The notes: generated by a model from the letters alone, not told the origin. Counted from the stretch's first letter, positions 37,440-46,681 are shown. The stretch is DNA of 64,000 nt from an uncultured Verrucomicrobia subdivision 3 bacterium (GCA_937890005.1 CALBZA010000072.1:25888-89887), one strand, 5' to 3'. Program-made: numbers and translations.

Positions 37440-38360
37440 ATGAAGACCGGCAAGGAAACCAAATCCGCGGGGAACATTCACCGGCAGCAGCTCTTTTACT
37501 GGATGGGCCGGATCCTGGATCAGCGCAATCGCGGCCGGAAATTATTGAGCGACGAGCTCACGCGGGAATGCCTGAATCAGGTGGCGGGCAGTCTCGAAAA
37601 CGGGATCTGGGTAAAGCGTCCGCGCATTCCTGAACAGCTGGAGTTTCGCGGCAGACAGTTCGTGCTGGATGCACCGATCGCCTGTTTTACCGAATGGTCG
37701 CTCGGCGACAGTCTGCCGCACACAACAGAGTATGGGCGGATAGGATTCGGCTTTCCAAAGCGATGGGTGATCGAACGCGGCGGCCAGTCCGTGACCTATT
37801 TCCGGCACAGCGAAAAAGGAACTTTCCTGCAATGCATCTTCCGGCTGTTGTCGGAACTCGGTGACGAACAGGAGGACGGCGTCTGGAACGCTCGAAATGC
37901 GAACGGGACATTCGAGGATCTCAAGTACCTGCTGCACTTCGCCAAAATGATCCGCTTGAAGAAGCCGCGCCTGCAGCGACGAAAGCAACGCACGGTGATC
38001 GAGCCGTCGAGAAAAACGCGCGGCAAGGCACCGAAAGCCGCCGTGGAAACCCAATCGTTCAAACGCAAGTTTGGCGCGCCGCTGGAATTTGTTGAGGAAC
38101 GGGAATGGCGGATTGTCCATCATCCTTCGAACCGCCGTTTCGTGAAAGGTCCGGGCGTTCCGGATTTTTATCTGCCGTATCTCCCAGGCGAAGAACTCTT
38201 CACACTCGTCCTGCCGGACAACAAGGTCATCAGCCGGATGCTTCAACGCGATTGGTTCACGGAACGATTGTTCACGCCGTGGAAACATTACAAAGGACTG
38301 AAGAAAGGCTGCGTTGCGCCGGTGACGGTATTGGCGCATTCGGATATCGGGACGTATTGA
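37440..38360 (+). CDS. AbiGi-like abortive-infection family protein
   Basis: 306 residues from the ATG at 37440; upstream in-frame sequence is antisense to the hydrolase start and unlikely to be coding. The core IACFTEWSLGDS...EYGRIGFGFPKRW...GGQSVTYF and the later EEREWRIVHHPS resemble the AbiGi/DUF2971-type fold, where a conserved Cys/Trp segment and a YG-x-(I/F)-G strand lead to an EWR motif. A basic low-complexity insert (about residues 178-203) interrupts it. AbiGi is described as the antitoxin side of an abortive infection system, but no AbiGii toxin is visible next to it. The assignment is from pattern memory. Confidence 0.55.
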   Translation: MKTGKETKSAGNIHRQQLFYWMGRILDQRNRGRKLLSDELTRECLNQVAGSLENGIWVKRPRIPEQLEFRGRQFVLDAPIACFTEWSLGDSLPHTTEYGRIGFGFPKRWVIERGGQSVTYFRHSEKGTFLQCIFRLLSELGDEQEDGVWNARNANGTFEDLKYLLHFAKMIRLKKPRLQRRKQRTVIEPSRKTRGKAPKAAVETQSFKRKFGAPLEFVEEREWRIVHHPSNRRFVKGPGVPDFYLPYLPGEELFTLVLPDNKVISRMLQRDWFTERLFTPWKHYKGLKKGCVAPVTVLAHSDIGTY

Positions 38361-38461
38361 ATTGTCCCGGCCTCGTCGTCGTCCTTCGTCCTCGACAATC
38401 AATCTTTCAAAACGACCGGCTTCAGGTGGCGCATCCAAAGTTTTCACGCTAGTTTTCCGCC

Positions 38462-39559
38462 ATGTTTTTCATTGGAATCGGCACTGCAGCTCCGGAGCAA
38501 CGTTACACACAGCTGCAATGCTGGGAGGCACTTCAGGCTTCCAGACAGTTCAATGATCTCGCCCCGCGTTCCCGGGCCGTTCTTCGCAAAGTGCTCACCG
38601 GAAACAACGGAATTGAGACGCGTCATCTCGCGTTCGACGATCTTTCCGAAGCTTTCGACCTGACACCGGACGCCATGCACCAGCGATTCTTTCGAAACGG
38701 CCCCGCCATCGCGGAGCAAGCGGCGCGCGGCGCGCTGGAAGACGCGGAGATTCAACCTGAGCAAATTGACGCAATTATCATCAGCACCTGCACCGGATAT
38801 CTTTGTCCGGGTCTGACCAGCTACGTGAGTGAACGACTGGCATTGCGGCCGGATGTTTTGACGCTCGATCTCGTCGGCCAGGGTTGCGGCGCGGCTCTGC
38901 CAAATTTCCGCGCCGCCGAATCATTGCTCACTGCCGGACGCTGCGAAAACATCCTGTCAATCTGCGTCGAGGTCTGCAGCGCGGCTTTTTATCTGGATGA
39001 CGATGTCGGCGTCCTGATCAGCGCCTGCCTGTTTGGCGACGGCGCGGGCGCGGCGGTGTTGTCGAATCAGCCGGGCCCGGGCAGAACCGTGAAGTGGAAA
39101 ACGAGTCAATCGCTCCTTCAACCGCAGGACCGTGAACTTCTTCGCTTCGAGCAACGCTGTGGAATGCTGCGAAACATCCTTGCCCCGCAGGTGCCGGAAG
39201 TCGCCGCCCAACATGTGGAAAAGGTCTTTCGCGAAACGCTTGAGCGCGAGCAGGTCGGAAGTTCGGAAATCAGCGGCTGGATTCTGCACCCCGGCGGCCG
39301 CGACGTGCTGAATGCCGTTCGCACCAGGCTCAATCTCGACGCAGACAAGGTTCACTGGAGCGAAGCGGTGTTGCGTGAGTATGGAAACGTGAGCAGCCCG
39401 TCGGTTTATTTCATTCTGAAAAATTCCATCGACGACAGCATTCCAGATGGTCTGTGGTGGATGACATCGTTCGGCGCTGGATTCAGCTGTCACGGTGCGT
39501 TGCTGGAAGTTTCCGGCGAGGCGAATTCCGCACGCGGCAACAGTGCATCCAAATCATGA
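38462..39559 (+). CDS. Type III polyketide synthase (chalcone/stilbene synthase family)
   Basis: Homodimeric ketosynthase that condenses an acyl-CoA starter with malonyl-CoA units. In 365 residues the catalytic triad is visible: C142 in VGQGCGAALPN, H276 in WILHPGGRDVL and N309 in YGNVSSPS. ISTCTGYLCPGLT and FGDGAGAAVLS are also typical. It starts a coupled three-gene operon with a methyltransferase (ATGA overlap) and an FAD oxidoreductase (1-nt overlap). This order is seen in alkylpyrone/alkylresorcinol-type loci. The product is unknown. Confidence 0.93.
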   Translation: MFFIGIGTAAPEQRYTQLQCWEALQASRQFNDLAPRSRAVLRKVLTGNNGIETRHLAFDDLSEAFDLTPDAMHQRFFRNGPAIAEQAARGALEDAEIQPEQIDAIIISTCTGYLCPGLTSYVSERLALRPDVLTLDLVGQGCGAALPNFRAAESLLTAGRCENILSICVEVCSAAFYLDDDVGVLISACLFGDGAGAAVLSNQPGPGRTVKWKTSQSLLQPQDRELLRFEQRCGMLRNILAPQVPEVAAQHVEKVFRETLEREQVGSSEISGWILHPGGRDVLNAVRTRLNLDADKVHWSEAVLREYGNVSSPSVYFILKNSIDDSIPDGLWWMTSFGAGFSCHGALLEVSGEANSARGNSASKS

Positions 39560-40248
39560 AGCGCAGCCTTCAACCGGAGTTGCTCGATCTTCTCGCGCCG
39601 GAAGACCCACGCGCCGAGCATTCGCGACGCGACCTGTTGAAGTTGAACCGACTGATGCAGCATCCACGACAGCTCACACGTTTCATTTCCCAGACGAAAG
39701 AAACTTCAGGTCCAATGCGAATCGTGGAACTGGGCGCCGGAGATGGCCGGACGCTGCTTGAAGCCGCAACGAAACTGGGCCGACGCAATCCCGCTCAGGC
39801 GATTCAAGCGACACTGGTCGATCGCCGTCGACTGCTCACCTTTGAAGTCGAAGCCGCATTCACGCGCTTGAACTGGAAAGTGCAGATGGCTGCCGGCGAC
39901 GTGTTCGATTTTCTCGAACGGATGACCGAGCCCGCCGATGTCATGATCGCCAACCTGTTTCTGCACCATTTCAACGACGAACAGCTGAAAACCTTGCTGC
40001 GCCTGATCAGCCGTCAGACGAAGCAGTTCATCGCGCTCGAACCGTTGCGAACGTCGCGCGCACTGTTCTTCAGTCGGCTTGTGGGCTTGATCGGTTGCAA
40101 TTCGGTGACGCGGCATGACGCGCGGGTCAGTGTCGAAGCCGGTTTTTGCGATCGGGAACTTTCCCAACTCTGGCCGCGTTTGGGAACGTGGACACTGACG
40201 GAAGAATCTTCGGGAATGTTTACCCATGTCTTCACAGCTTCACGCTGA
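39556..40248 (+). CDS. Class I SAM-dependent methyltransferase of the PKS operon
   Basis: 230-residue methyltransferase. Motif I is IVELGAGDGRT, motif II ends in TLVDRRR, and the post-motif ANLFLHHFND precedes EPLRTSR. It probably O- or C-methylates the polyketide made by the upstream synthase, which is inference from the operon. The ATG overlaps the PKS stop by 4 bp (ATGA), and its own stop overlaps the next ATG (TGATG), both suggesting translational coupling. Confidence 0.88.
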   Translation: MKRSLQPELLDLLAPEDPRAEHSRRDLLKLNRLMQHPRQLTRFISQTKETSGPMRIVELGAGDGRTLLEAATKLGRRNPAQAIQATLVDRRRLLTFEVEAAFTRLNWKVQMAAGDVFDFLERMTEPADVMIANLFLHHFNDEQLKTLLRLISRQTKQFIALEPLRTSRALFFSRLVGLIGCNSVTRHDARVSVEAGFCDRELSQLWPRLGTWTLTEESSGMFTHVFTASR

Positions 40249-41279
40249 TGACGCCCAGGCCAATCACCATTGTCGGCGGCGGACTGGCGGGGTTGAGCCT
40301 GGGAATTCTGCTGCGGCGCGAAAACATTCCGGTGACGATCTGGGAGGCGGGAAATTATCCGCGACATCGCGTTTGCGGGGAATTCATCAGCGGCCGCGGG
40401 CAGGAAGTTCTGAAGCGGCTCGGGTTGATGGAGAAACTGAATGCCGCGGGATTCGTTCGTGTTGCGACTGCAAAGCTGGTTGCGGCACGGAACGGTTCGC
40501 CGGTCCGTGCCATTGCTCCGGCCATTGGCATTTCGCGATTCAAACTCGACGCTTTGCTGGCGGAAGAATTTCAGCGGCTCGGAGGTTGTCTCAATACAAA
40601 CGACCGCTTCAGTGACAAAGCCGGCGAAGGAATTGTTCACGCTTCCGGAAGACGGCCGCGGCCGGTTGTGGACGGCTGGCGATGGTTCGGCCTGAAAGCG
40701 CATGCAAGAAATGTCAATCTCAGCGCCGATCTGGAACTGCACGTGGATCGCGACTGTTACGTCGGTATCAGCCGTATCGAAGATGCAACCGTGAACGTGT
40801 GCGGTTTGTTTCGAACCCGTCCGGGACAGGCGCACTCCATTTCAAAACTGGAACTGCTGCGAGGAGGAAGATCTTCTACGCTGAATGTGCTGCTTGGCCC
40901 GGCGGAATGGATCGAAGGCACGTTCTGTTCGGTGGCCGGGCTTTCGTTGTCACGCGATCGAGCGGAAGAAACTGATGAAATTCGAATTGGCGATGCGATG
41001 ACGATGATTCCTCCCGCGACCGGCAACGGTATGTCGATGGCACTGGAATCGGCTGAGATCGCAGCCAGATCGCTGATGTGCTACTGCATCGGCGCGAGTT
41101 CATGGGAAAGCACGCGATTGGAGATTGCGCGGAACTGCAATCGAACGTTTGCCGCGAGATTGCGCTGGGCGGGCTTGTTGCAGCGACTGCTGCTTTCGGA
41201 ACTCCCGCGGAGCGTTGCAGGCAAAACGTTGCTTCAAATGGCGGTGGTGTGGAACGCGTTCTTCAAACGAACGCGCTGA
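40248..41279 (+). CDS. FAD-dependent oxidoreductase (geranylgeranyl-reductase/monooxygenase-like)
   Basis: 343 residues. The N-terminal dinucleotide-binding motif ITIVGGGLAGLSLGILL leads to the GG-reductase-like VCGEFIS stretch. The second FAD motif IGDAMTMIPPATGNGMSMALESAE is typical of the group. It completes the PKS-methyltransferase operon and probably oxidises or hydroxylates the polyketide ring. It could instead be a reductase. The start is fixed by the TGATG overlap. Confidence 0.87.
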   Translation: MTPRPITIVGGGLAGLSLGILLRRENIPVTIWEAGNYPRHRVCGEFISGRGQEVLKRLGLMEKLNAAGFVRVATAKLVAARNGSPVRAIAPAIGISRFKLDALLAEEFQRLGGCLNTNDRFSDKAGEGIVHASGRRPRPVVDGWRWFGLKAHARNVNLSADLELHVDRDCYVGISRIEDATVNVCGLFRTRPGQAHSISKLELLRGGRSSTLNVLLGPAEWIEGTFCSVAGLSLSRDRAEETDEIRIGDAMTMIPPATGNGMSMALESAEIAARSLMCYCIGASSWESTRLEIARNCNRTFAARLRWAGLLQRLLLSELPRSVAGKTLLQMAVVWNAFFKRTR

Positions 41280-41404
41280 GCGGAACCAAACGCCGTCCGT
41301 ACTGCGCCCCGATCGAGAAATTCGCGCAGGAGACTGCAATTCCATCCACTTTTTCCTCGCCAAAGCCAGTGCGCACAGGCAAAAAGCTCGCTTCTATTTG
41401 AGCC

Positions 41405-42946
41405 ATGACTGAGCAAATCGTCATCCTGGACTTCGGGTCGCAATACACCCAGGTCATCGCGCGCCGCATCCGCGAGTGCAATGTCTATTCCGTCATCCTG
41501 CGTTATGACACTCCCGCCGCGGAAATTGAAAAGATGGGCGCCAGGGGAATCATCCTTTCAGGCGGACCGTCGAGCGTTTACGCGAAGGATGCGCCGCTTC
41601 CCGACAAGGCGATTTTCAAGCTCGGCGTGCCGGTGCTCGGCATCTGTTTCGGCATCCAGCTGCTCGCACAATTCAATGGCGGCAAGGTCGAACGCGGTGA
41701 CAAACGCGAATACGGCAAAGGCACGCTCAAGGTGACCGACAGTTTCTGCCCGCTGTTCGCGAATCTTCCCGAAACGCTCCAGGTGTGGAACTCACATGGC
41801 GACAGGCTCACGAAGCTTCCCAAAGGTTTTGTGTCGGTCGCGGTCACGGAAAATTCCCACTACGCCGCGATCGAAAATCGCGAACGGAAAATGTTCGGGC
41901 TGCAGTTTCATCCCGAAGTCGCCCACACCCCGCGCGGCAAGGAGATCATCGACAACTTCGTCCACAACATCTGCGGTTGCGGCAAGAACTGGACGATGCG
42001 CAGCTACATCGATCAGGCCGTCGAGCAGATTCGCGCGCAGGTTGGAAAGGAACGCGTCATCCTCGGTCTCAGCGGCGGTGTCGATTCGAGCGTGGCCGCC
42101 GCGCTGATCCACAAGGCCATCGGCGATCAGCTCACGTGCATTTTCGTCAACAACGGCGTGCTCCGCGGCCGTGAAGCGCAGGTGGTTCAGGACGTCTTCG
42201 TGAAACACTTCAAGATCAAGCTGCAATACGAGGATGCTTCGACGCTGTTTCTGAAGAAACTCAAGGGCGTCACCGATCCCGAGAAGAAACGGAAGATCAT
42301 CGGCAAGACGTTCATTGAAGTGTTCGATGCCGCCACGAAACGCGCCGGCAAGGCGAAGTTCCTCGCGCAGGGAACGCTTTATCCCGACGTGATCGAATCG
42401 GTGCCGATCGCCGGTAATCCCGCCGCGATGATCAAGAGCCATCACAACGTCGGCGGCCTGCCCAAGAAGATGAAGTTCCAGCTCGTGGAACCGCTCAAAT
42501 GCCTGTTCAAGGATGAAGTCCGCGAACTCGGACTTGAACTCGGTCTGCCGCGGGAAATTGTCCTTCGTCAGCCGTTCCCCGGACCCGGCCTTGCCGTCCG
42601 TGTGCTGGGTGAAGTGACGCCAGAGCGCCTCGAAATTCTCCGCAATGCCGATGCAATCGTCGTTGAGGAAATGAAGAATACCGACTGGTATTACAAGATC
42701 TGGCAGAGCTTTGCCGTGTTGCTGCCGGTCCGAAGCGTCGGCGTGATGGGCGACGAACGCACCTACGACTACACCATTGCGATTCGCGCCGTGGAATCCC
42801 AGGACGGCATGACCGCCGACTGGGTGAAGCTTCCCTACGATCTTCTGGAAAAGCTCGCGAGCCGGATCATCAACGAGGTCAAGGGCGTGAACCGTTGCGT
42901 GTTCGACATCACGAGCAAGCCGCCCGGAACGATCGAATGGGAGTAG
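41405..42946 (+). CDS. guaA: GMP synthase (glutamine-hydrolysing)
   Basis: Converts XMP to GMP. The 513-residue protein has a class I glutamine amidotransferase domain (GICFGIQ with C81, and FHPEVAHTP with the catalytic His), an ATP-pyrophosphatase domain with the P-loop GLSGGVDSS, and a C-terminal dimerisation domain with RQPFPGPGLAVRVLGE and ending KPPGTIEWE. Length and motifs are standard. No purine riboswitch is evident in the 125-bp leader. Confidence 0.97.
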   Translation: MTEQIVILDFGSQYTQVIARRIRECNVYSVILRYDTPAAEIEKMGARGIILSGGPSSVYAKDAPLPDKAIFKLGVPVLGICFGIQLLAQFNGGKVERGDKREYGKGTLKVTDSFCPLFANLPETLQVWNSHGDRLTKLPKGFVSVAVTENSHYAAIENRERKMFGLQFHPEVAHTPRGKEIIDNFVHNICGCGKNWTMRSYIDQAVEQIRAQVGKERVILGLSGGVDSSVAAALIHKAIGDQLTCIFVNNGVLRGREAQVVQDVFVKHFKIKLQYEDASTLFLKKLKGVTDPEKKRKIIGKTFIEVFDAATKRAGKAKFLAQGTLYPDVIESVPIAGNPAAMIKSHHNVGGLPKKMKFQLVEPLKCLFKDEVRELGLELGLPREIVLRQPFPGPGLAVRVLGEVTPERLEILRNADAIVVEEMKNTDWYYKIWQSFAVLLPVRSVGVMGDERTYDYTIAIRAVESQDGMTADWVKLPYDLLEKLASRIINEVKGVNRCVFDITSKPPGTIEWE

Positions 42947-43081
42947 TTCTTTGACTTTCGGTTGAACAACCCGGAGCGCCTTTTTTAGGATGCGCGCTCA
43001 TGAACATTTGGATTCAGGCTGGCCGGACGGTCTGCAACAGGTCCCGGTTGATTTTCCTGAATCCACATAACACCCCCAAAC

Positions 43082-44047
43082 ATGACCCCCTCACTCAAAA
43101 CCATCCAGAGCGCCGCCGCTGCACTCGTCGTATCGGCCGCCATCAACAACCTCTACGCGAGCGAGAACGTCCCGCACGCCTTCTTCGGCGAATGGGCGGA
43201 GGTCGCCAAACGCGGCGAACTGATCACCCGACTGACTTACCAGGAATCCGAAGCCTATTACATCTGGGCCGGAAACAAGCGCTACAAAACAGACTGGCGT
43301 CAGAACGGTGAACATTACGGCATCGACATCAATCAGGCCTACCTCACGTTCCAATACGGCTTGAATGATCGCTGGACCGCCGACCTCAGCATTGGCTTCA
43401 CGTCGTCAGGATGGCGCTACTTTTCGAACGAATCCGCAAACGGCGCGTCGCAATCCACGTCCGGTCTGATGGATATTTCGTTCGGCGTTCGCTACCAGAT
43501 TTTCAAGGAAGGCGAAGATGAAAGCCGTCCATGGTTGCCAACACTCACGTTCCGTGCGGGTGCGGTGTTGCCGGGAAGCTTCGATGAACATTTTCCGTTT
43601 TCGCCGGGAACGAGTTCGACGGCGATTGAACCCGAGCTGATCGCGCGCAAACATTTCGGATGGGAAGGTTTCGGCGCTTACGCTGACGCTCTGTTCCGTT
43701 GGAATCACACATCGGCCAACGATCAATACATCATCGCGCTCGGCCTCTTCCAAAAAATCCAGCGCTGGGAACTCAATGTCGGTTACCGTCGGCTTCACAG
43801 CGTCGATGGCGACGAGATTATCTTCAATCCCGGTCCCGGACCGGACGATCGGGACATCACATATCCACGTGCTCCCCGGGAAATCCAGGATTCCATCGAA
43901 GCCGGCTTCAGCTATCGCGCCAAGCGTTGGGATACCAGGATGGGCTTCATGACGCGGACCGTGTTCGACGGACGGAACACCGACAAGAAGTTCTGGCTGG
44001 GCGGATATGTTGAGATTCCGTTCCAGCTGACGGGTGACAAGCAGTAG
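43082..44047 (+). CDS. Predicted outer-membrane beta-barrel protein
   Basis: 321 residues. It has a short hydrophobic leader (IQSAAAALVVSAAINNLYAS) and then repeated amphipathic strands (AYLTFQYGLNDRWTADLSIGF, DISFGVRYQIF, TFRAGAVLPGSF, ELNVGYRRLHS, AGFSYRAKRWDTRMGF). This pattern is found in porin- or transporter-type barrels. It is not recognised at family level. A strong terminator follows. Confidence 0.68.
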   Translation: MTPSLKTIQSAAAALVVSAAINNLYASENVPHAFFGEWAEVAKRGELITRLTYQESEAYYIWAGNKRYKTDWRQNGEHYGIDINQAYLTFQYGLNDRWTADLSIGFTSSGWRYFSNESANGASQSTSGLMDISFGVRYQIFKEGEDESRPWLPTLTFRAGAVLPGSFDEHFPFSPGTSSTAIEPELIARKHFGWEGFGAYADALFRWNHTSANDQYIIALGLFQKIQRWELNVGYRRLHSVDGDEIIFNPGPGPDDRDITYPRAPREIQDSIEAGFSYRAKRWDTRMGFMTRTVFDGRNTDKKFWLGGYVEIPFQLTGDKQ

Positions 44048-44085
44048 AAGCGGACTTGGAGCAAACCATTTCGATCTCGTTCACA

Positions 44086-44123
44086 AGCGCCGGCCGGTTT
44101 CGGTTCGGCGCTTTTTCTTTTTT
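44086..44123 (+). terminator. Rho-independent terminator after the barrel gene
   Basis: Stem AGCGCCG / CGGCGCT with a 13-nt loop, directly followed by TTTTCTTTTTT. Confidence 0.8.
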
Positions 44124-44202
44124 GTGCATGTGAGGAGCGATGAAAAACGCGAAAGATCGGTACAAGGGAATTTTGGAGGACTGAAAAAAGTCCAAAATCC
44201 TA

Positions 44203-44230
44203 TTGCACTCAAGAGGCTCATTGCTATATT
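44203..44230 (+). promoter_or_regulatory. Sigma70-type promoter for the S10 operon
   Basis: TTGCAC (44203-44208), a 16-nt spacer and TATATT (44225-44230) give a good sigma70-type promoter about 60 bp before the rpsJ ATG at 44291. An AT-rich inverted repeat (TTTTGGA-GGACT / AGTCC-AAAA at about 44171-44197) lies just upstream and may be a control site. Confidence 0.55.
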
Positions 44231-44290
44231 TCACGCCCGCTTCCGGAGGACCGGCGGCGGTAGAACCATTAACAGACAATCGTTCTTTGT

Positions 44291-44599
44291 ATGGCTGGAC
44301 AACGTATTCGTATTCGCCTCAAGGCCTTTGACCACCGCGTCATTGACCAATCCGCCCGCGACATCGCGGACACGGTAAAACGCACGGGCGCCCGCGTGGC
44401 AGGCCCGATCCCGCTGCCGACTCGCGTCGAACGCTTCACAGTTCTGCGCTCTCCCCATTCCGACAAGAAGTCGCAGGAAACTTTCGAACAACGCACCCAC
44501 AAACGGCTCATCGATATCATCGAGCCGACCGCGAAGACCGTGGACGAGCTGAAGAAGCTCAACCTGCCGGCCGGTGTGGACATCACCATCAAGATCTGA
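44291..44599 (+). CDS. rpsJ: 30S ribosomal protein S10
   Basis: 102 residues with the S10 core AGQRIRIRLKAFDHRVIDQ, then GPIPLPTRVERFTVLRSPH and IDIIEPTAKTVDELKKLNLP, ending GVDITIKI. It is the first gene of the operon rpsJ-rplC-rplD-rplW, with a promoter about 60 bp upstream. Length and sequence are fully typical. Confidence 0.98.
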   Translation: MAGQRIRIRLKAFDHRVIDQSARDIADTVKRTGARVAGPIPLPTRVERFTVLRSPHSDKKSQETFEQRTHKRLIDIIEPTAKTVDELKKLNLPAGVDITIKI

Positions 44600-44605
44600 G
44601 CTGTT

Positions 44606-45313
44606 ATGCCAATTGGACTTTTAGGAAAGAAACTCGGCCACACCCGCGTTTATGACGCGAACGGTGTGATTACTCCCGTCACAGTCGTGCTCGCGGGACC
44701 GAACCGCGTGCTCCAGGTCAAAACCCAGGCCAGCAAGGACGGCTACAACTCCGTGCAGCTCGGCTTCGATGACCAGAAGGAACATCGCCTTACCAAGCCG
44801 CTCCTCGGTCACATCAAGAAGCACAACGGTGTTGCAGTGAAGCGCATCAAGGAATTCCGCAACTTCTCCAAGGAAGTCAAAGCGGGCGATGTGCTCGGAC
44901 CGAACCTGTTCGCCGTCGGCGATTATGTCGATGCGATCGGCGTCACCAAGGGCCGTGGCTTTGAAGGTGTCGTTGGCCGTCACGGATTCCGCGGCGGTGA
45001 TTCGACACACGGCGCGAAGGGCTGGCATCGCCGCTCCGGCGCCATCGGTCAGCGCCTGTTCCCCGGCACCGTCATGCGCGGCATGAAGATGCCCGGTCAC
45101 ATGGGCCAGGTGCAGCGCACCACGCAGAACCTGCAGGTCATTCAGGTTCGCGAAGCGGAAAACCTGCTGCTGATCAAAGGTTCGATTCCAGGAGCTGAAG
45201 GCGATTACGTCATCATCCGCGAATCGAAGAAACGCCCGAAGGGTTGGAAGCCAGCGGTGGCAGCCGTCGGCAAGAAAGACACCAAGAAATCTGCCGCCGA
45301 CAAGAAGAAGTAA
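44606..45313 (+). CDS. rplC: 50S ribosomal protein L3
   Basis: 235 residues. IGLLGKKLGHTRVYDANG at the start and the conserved HGAKGWHRRSGAIGQRLFPG and RGMKMPGHMG segments identify L3. It has a basic Lys/Ala-rich C-terminal tail (about residues 215-235). Six bp separate it from rpsJ. Confidence 0.98.
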   Translation: MPIGLLGKKLGHTRVYDANGVITPVTVVLAGPNRVLQVKTQASKDGYNSVQLGFDDQKEHRLTKPLLGHIKKHNGVAVKRIKEFRNFSKEVKAGDVLGPNLFAVGDYVDAIGVTKGRGFEGVVGRHGFRGGDSTHGAKGWHRRSGAIGQRLFPGTVMRGMKMPGHMGQVQRTTQNLQVIQVREAENLLLIKGSIPGAEGDYVIIRESKKRPKGWKPAVAAVGKKDTKKSAADKKK

Positions 45314-45326
45314 TTGAGGCGTTGCC

Positions 45327-45953
45327 ATGAAGATTACAGTTAAAGACATCAAAGGAAACAATCAGGGCGAAGTGGAAGTGAACTTCGCGCTGGTTGAAGA
45401 TGGCCGCGGCACTCAGGCAGTGCACGACACGGTCGTCGCTTACCAGGCTGCCCAGCGCAGCGGCACCGCCTGCACCAAGACCATGGGTGAAGTGGCCGGT
45501 TCCGGCAAAAAACCGTGGCGCCAGAAAGGCACCGGTCGCGCCCGCGCCGGTTCATTCGCCTCGCCCCTGTGGCGCGGTGGTGGCGTGGTCTTCGGACCCA
45601 AGCCCCGCGACTTCGCCAAGAAGGTGAATGCCAAGACCCGCCAGCTCGCGCTCCGCAAGGCGCTCAGCGAACGGCTCAAGGCCGGCGACGTGATCGTGGT
45701 CGATGACATCAAGCTCGGAACGCCCAAGACGAAGGATTTCGTCGGTGTCCTGAACGCATTGAACATCGACGGCACCACGCTGATCGTATCCACCGGTGAT
45801 GACAAGAACCTCACGCTCGCCTCACGCAACATTCCGTTTGTCACCGTGACCACGAGCGAGAGCCTCAACACCTACGACGTGCTCCGTCCGGACAAGCTGG
45901 TGTTCACCAAGAGCGCATTCGAGAAAGTCGGCGCGCGTTTGAACAAGGAATAA
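45327..45953 (+). CDS. rplD: 50S ribosomal protein L4
   Basis: 208 residues with the extended-loop signature KPWRQKGTGRARAGSFASP and GPKPRDFAKKVNAKTRQLALR. L4 can autoregulate S10 operons in some bacteria; whether it does so here cannot be seen. It sits between rplC and rplW with tight spacing. Confidence 0.97.
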   Translation: MKITVKDIKGNNQGEVEVNFALVEDGRGTQAVHDTVVAYQAAQRSGTACTKTMGEVAGSGKKPWRQKGTGRARAGSFASPLWRGGGVVFGPKPRDFAKKVNAKTRQLALRKALSERLKAGDVIVVDDIKLGTPKTKDFVGVLNALNIDGTTLIVSTGDDKNLTLASRNIPFVTVTTSESLNTYDVLRPDKLVFTKSAFEKVGARLNKE

Positions 45954-45954
45954 C

Positions 45955-46236
45955 ATGAATTCTTTCGAAATCATCAAGACCGTTCGCCTGACTGAAAAGG
46001 GCACCCGCCAGGGCGACGCTTACAATCAATACACCGTCGTGGCGGACCGCCGCGCGACCAAGCCTCAGATCCGAGCCGCCGTGCAGGAACTGTTCAAGGT
46101 GAAGGTGCTTAGCGTCAACACGCTGAACGTTCGTGGCAAAGCCCGCCGCCAGCGCACTGCGCAGGCTGGACGCTCGCTCAACTGGAAAAAGGCGATCGTC
46201 ACCCTGAAAGAGGGCGACAAGATCACTTTGACCTAA
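45955..46236 (+). CDS. rplW: 50S ribosomal protein L23
   Basis: 93 residues. EIIKTVRLTEKGTRQGDAYNQ, the TKPQIRAAVQELFKVKVLSVNT core and the GRSLNWKKAIVTLKEGDKI end are typical of L23. A strong terminator follows at once and no rplB is found downstream, so the operon ends here. Confidence 0.96.
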   Translation: MNSFEIIKTVRLTEKGTRQGDAYNQYTVVADRRATKPQIRAAVQELFKVKVLSVNTLNVRGKARRQRTAQAGRSLNWKKAIVTLKEGDKITLT

Positions 46237-46262
46237 ACGTCAGAGAGAAAATTTTGAAGCAC

Positions 46263-46292
46263 GAAGGCCGACGCAAGTCGGCCTTCTTTTTT
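46263..46292 (+). terminator. Strong Rho-independent terminator ending the S10 operon
   Basis: Perfect 10-bp stem GAAGGCCGAC / GTCGGCCTTC, GCAA tetraloop, followed by six T residues. Confidence 0.93.
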
Positions 46293-46300
46293 CCGGCAGA

Positions 46301-46681
46301 TCAAAGTGCTGCCGACGCAGCACTCCTTCCCCGCTCCTGGACCCGTTTTGCAGTAAGAAGAATCCCGACTCCTCCCAACAGACACGCCGCAACATCGCCA
46401 TAGAACGGAAAAGGCGGAAGCGAAAGCCGCAATCCGTGGATCAGCAGCACCACAGCTTCCACGATCATCAGACCTCCCCAGAAAGGAATCGCCGCCGCGA
46501 GACGCCTTGTATGGATGGCGAGAACCAAAAACCAAATGCCGATCAAGGTGAACCCGCCAGCCACCATTCGCAGCCAATAATCGTGCATCGGATGGTAGGG
46601 AATTTCTCCTCCGCCAAGCGCCTGCAATGCTTTCATTGCGTCAGGCCAGCTCAGAATATTCCCAACGCGGATATGAGCCAC
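46301..46681 (-). CDS. Small multi-pass membrane protein
   Basis: 126 residues with three to four hydrophobic segments (GGFTLIGIWFLVLAIHT, IPFWGGLMIVEAVVLLIHG, GDVAACLLGGVGILLTA). An N-terminal HPMHDYWLRMV stretch precedes the first segment. It is not recognised. It is convergent with the S10 operon; the terminator hairpin lies between them. Confidence 0.6.
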   Translation of the reverse strand: MAHIRVGNILSWPDAMKALQALGGGEIPYHPMHDYWLRMVAGGFTLIGIWFLVLAIHTRRLAAAIPFWGGLMIVEAVVLLIHGLRLSLPPFPFYGDVAACLLGGVGILLTAKRVQERGRSAASAAL

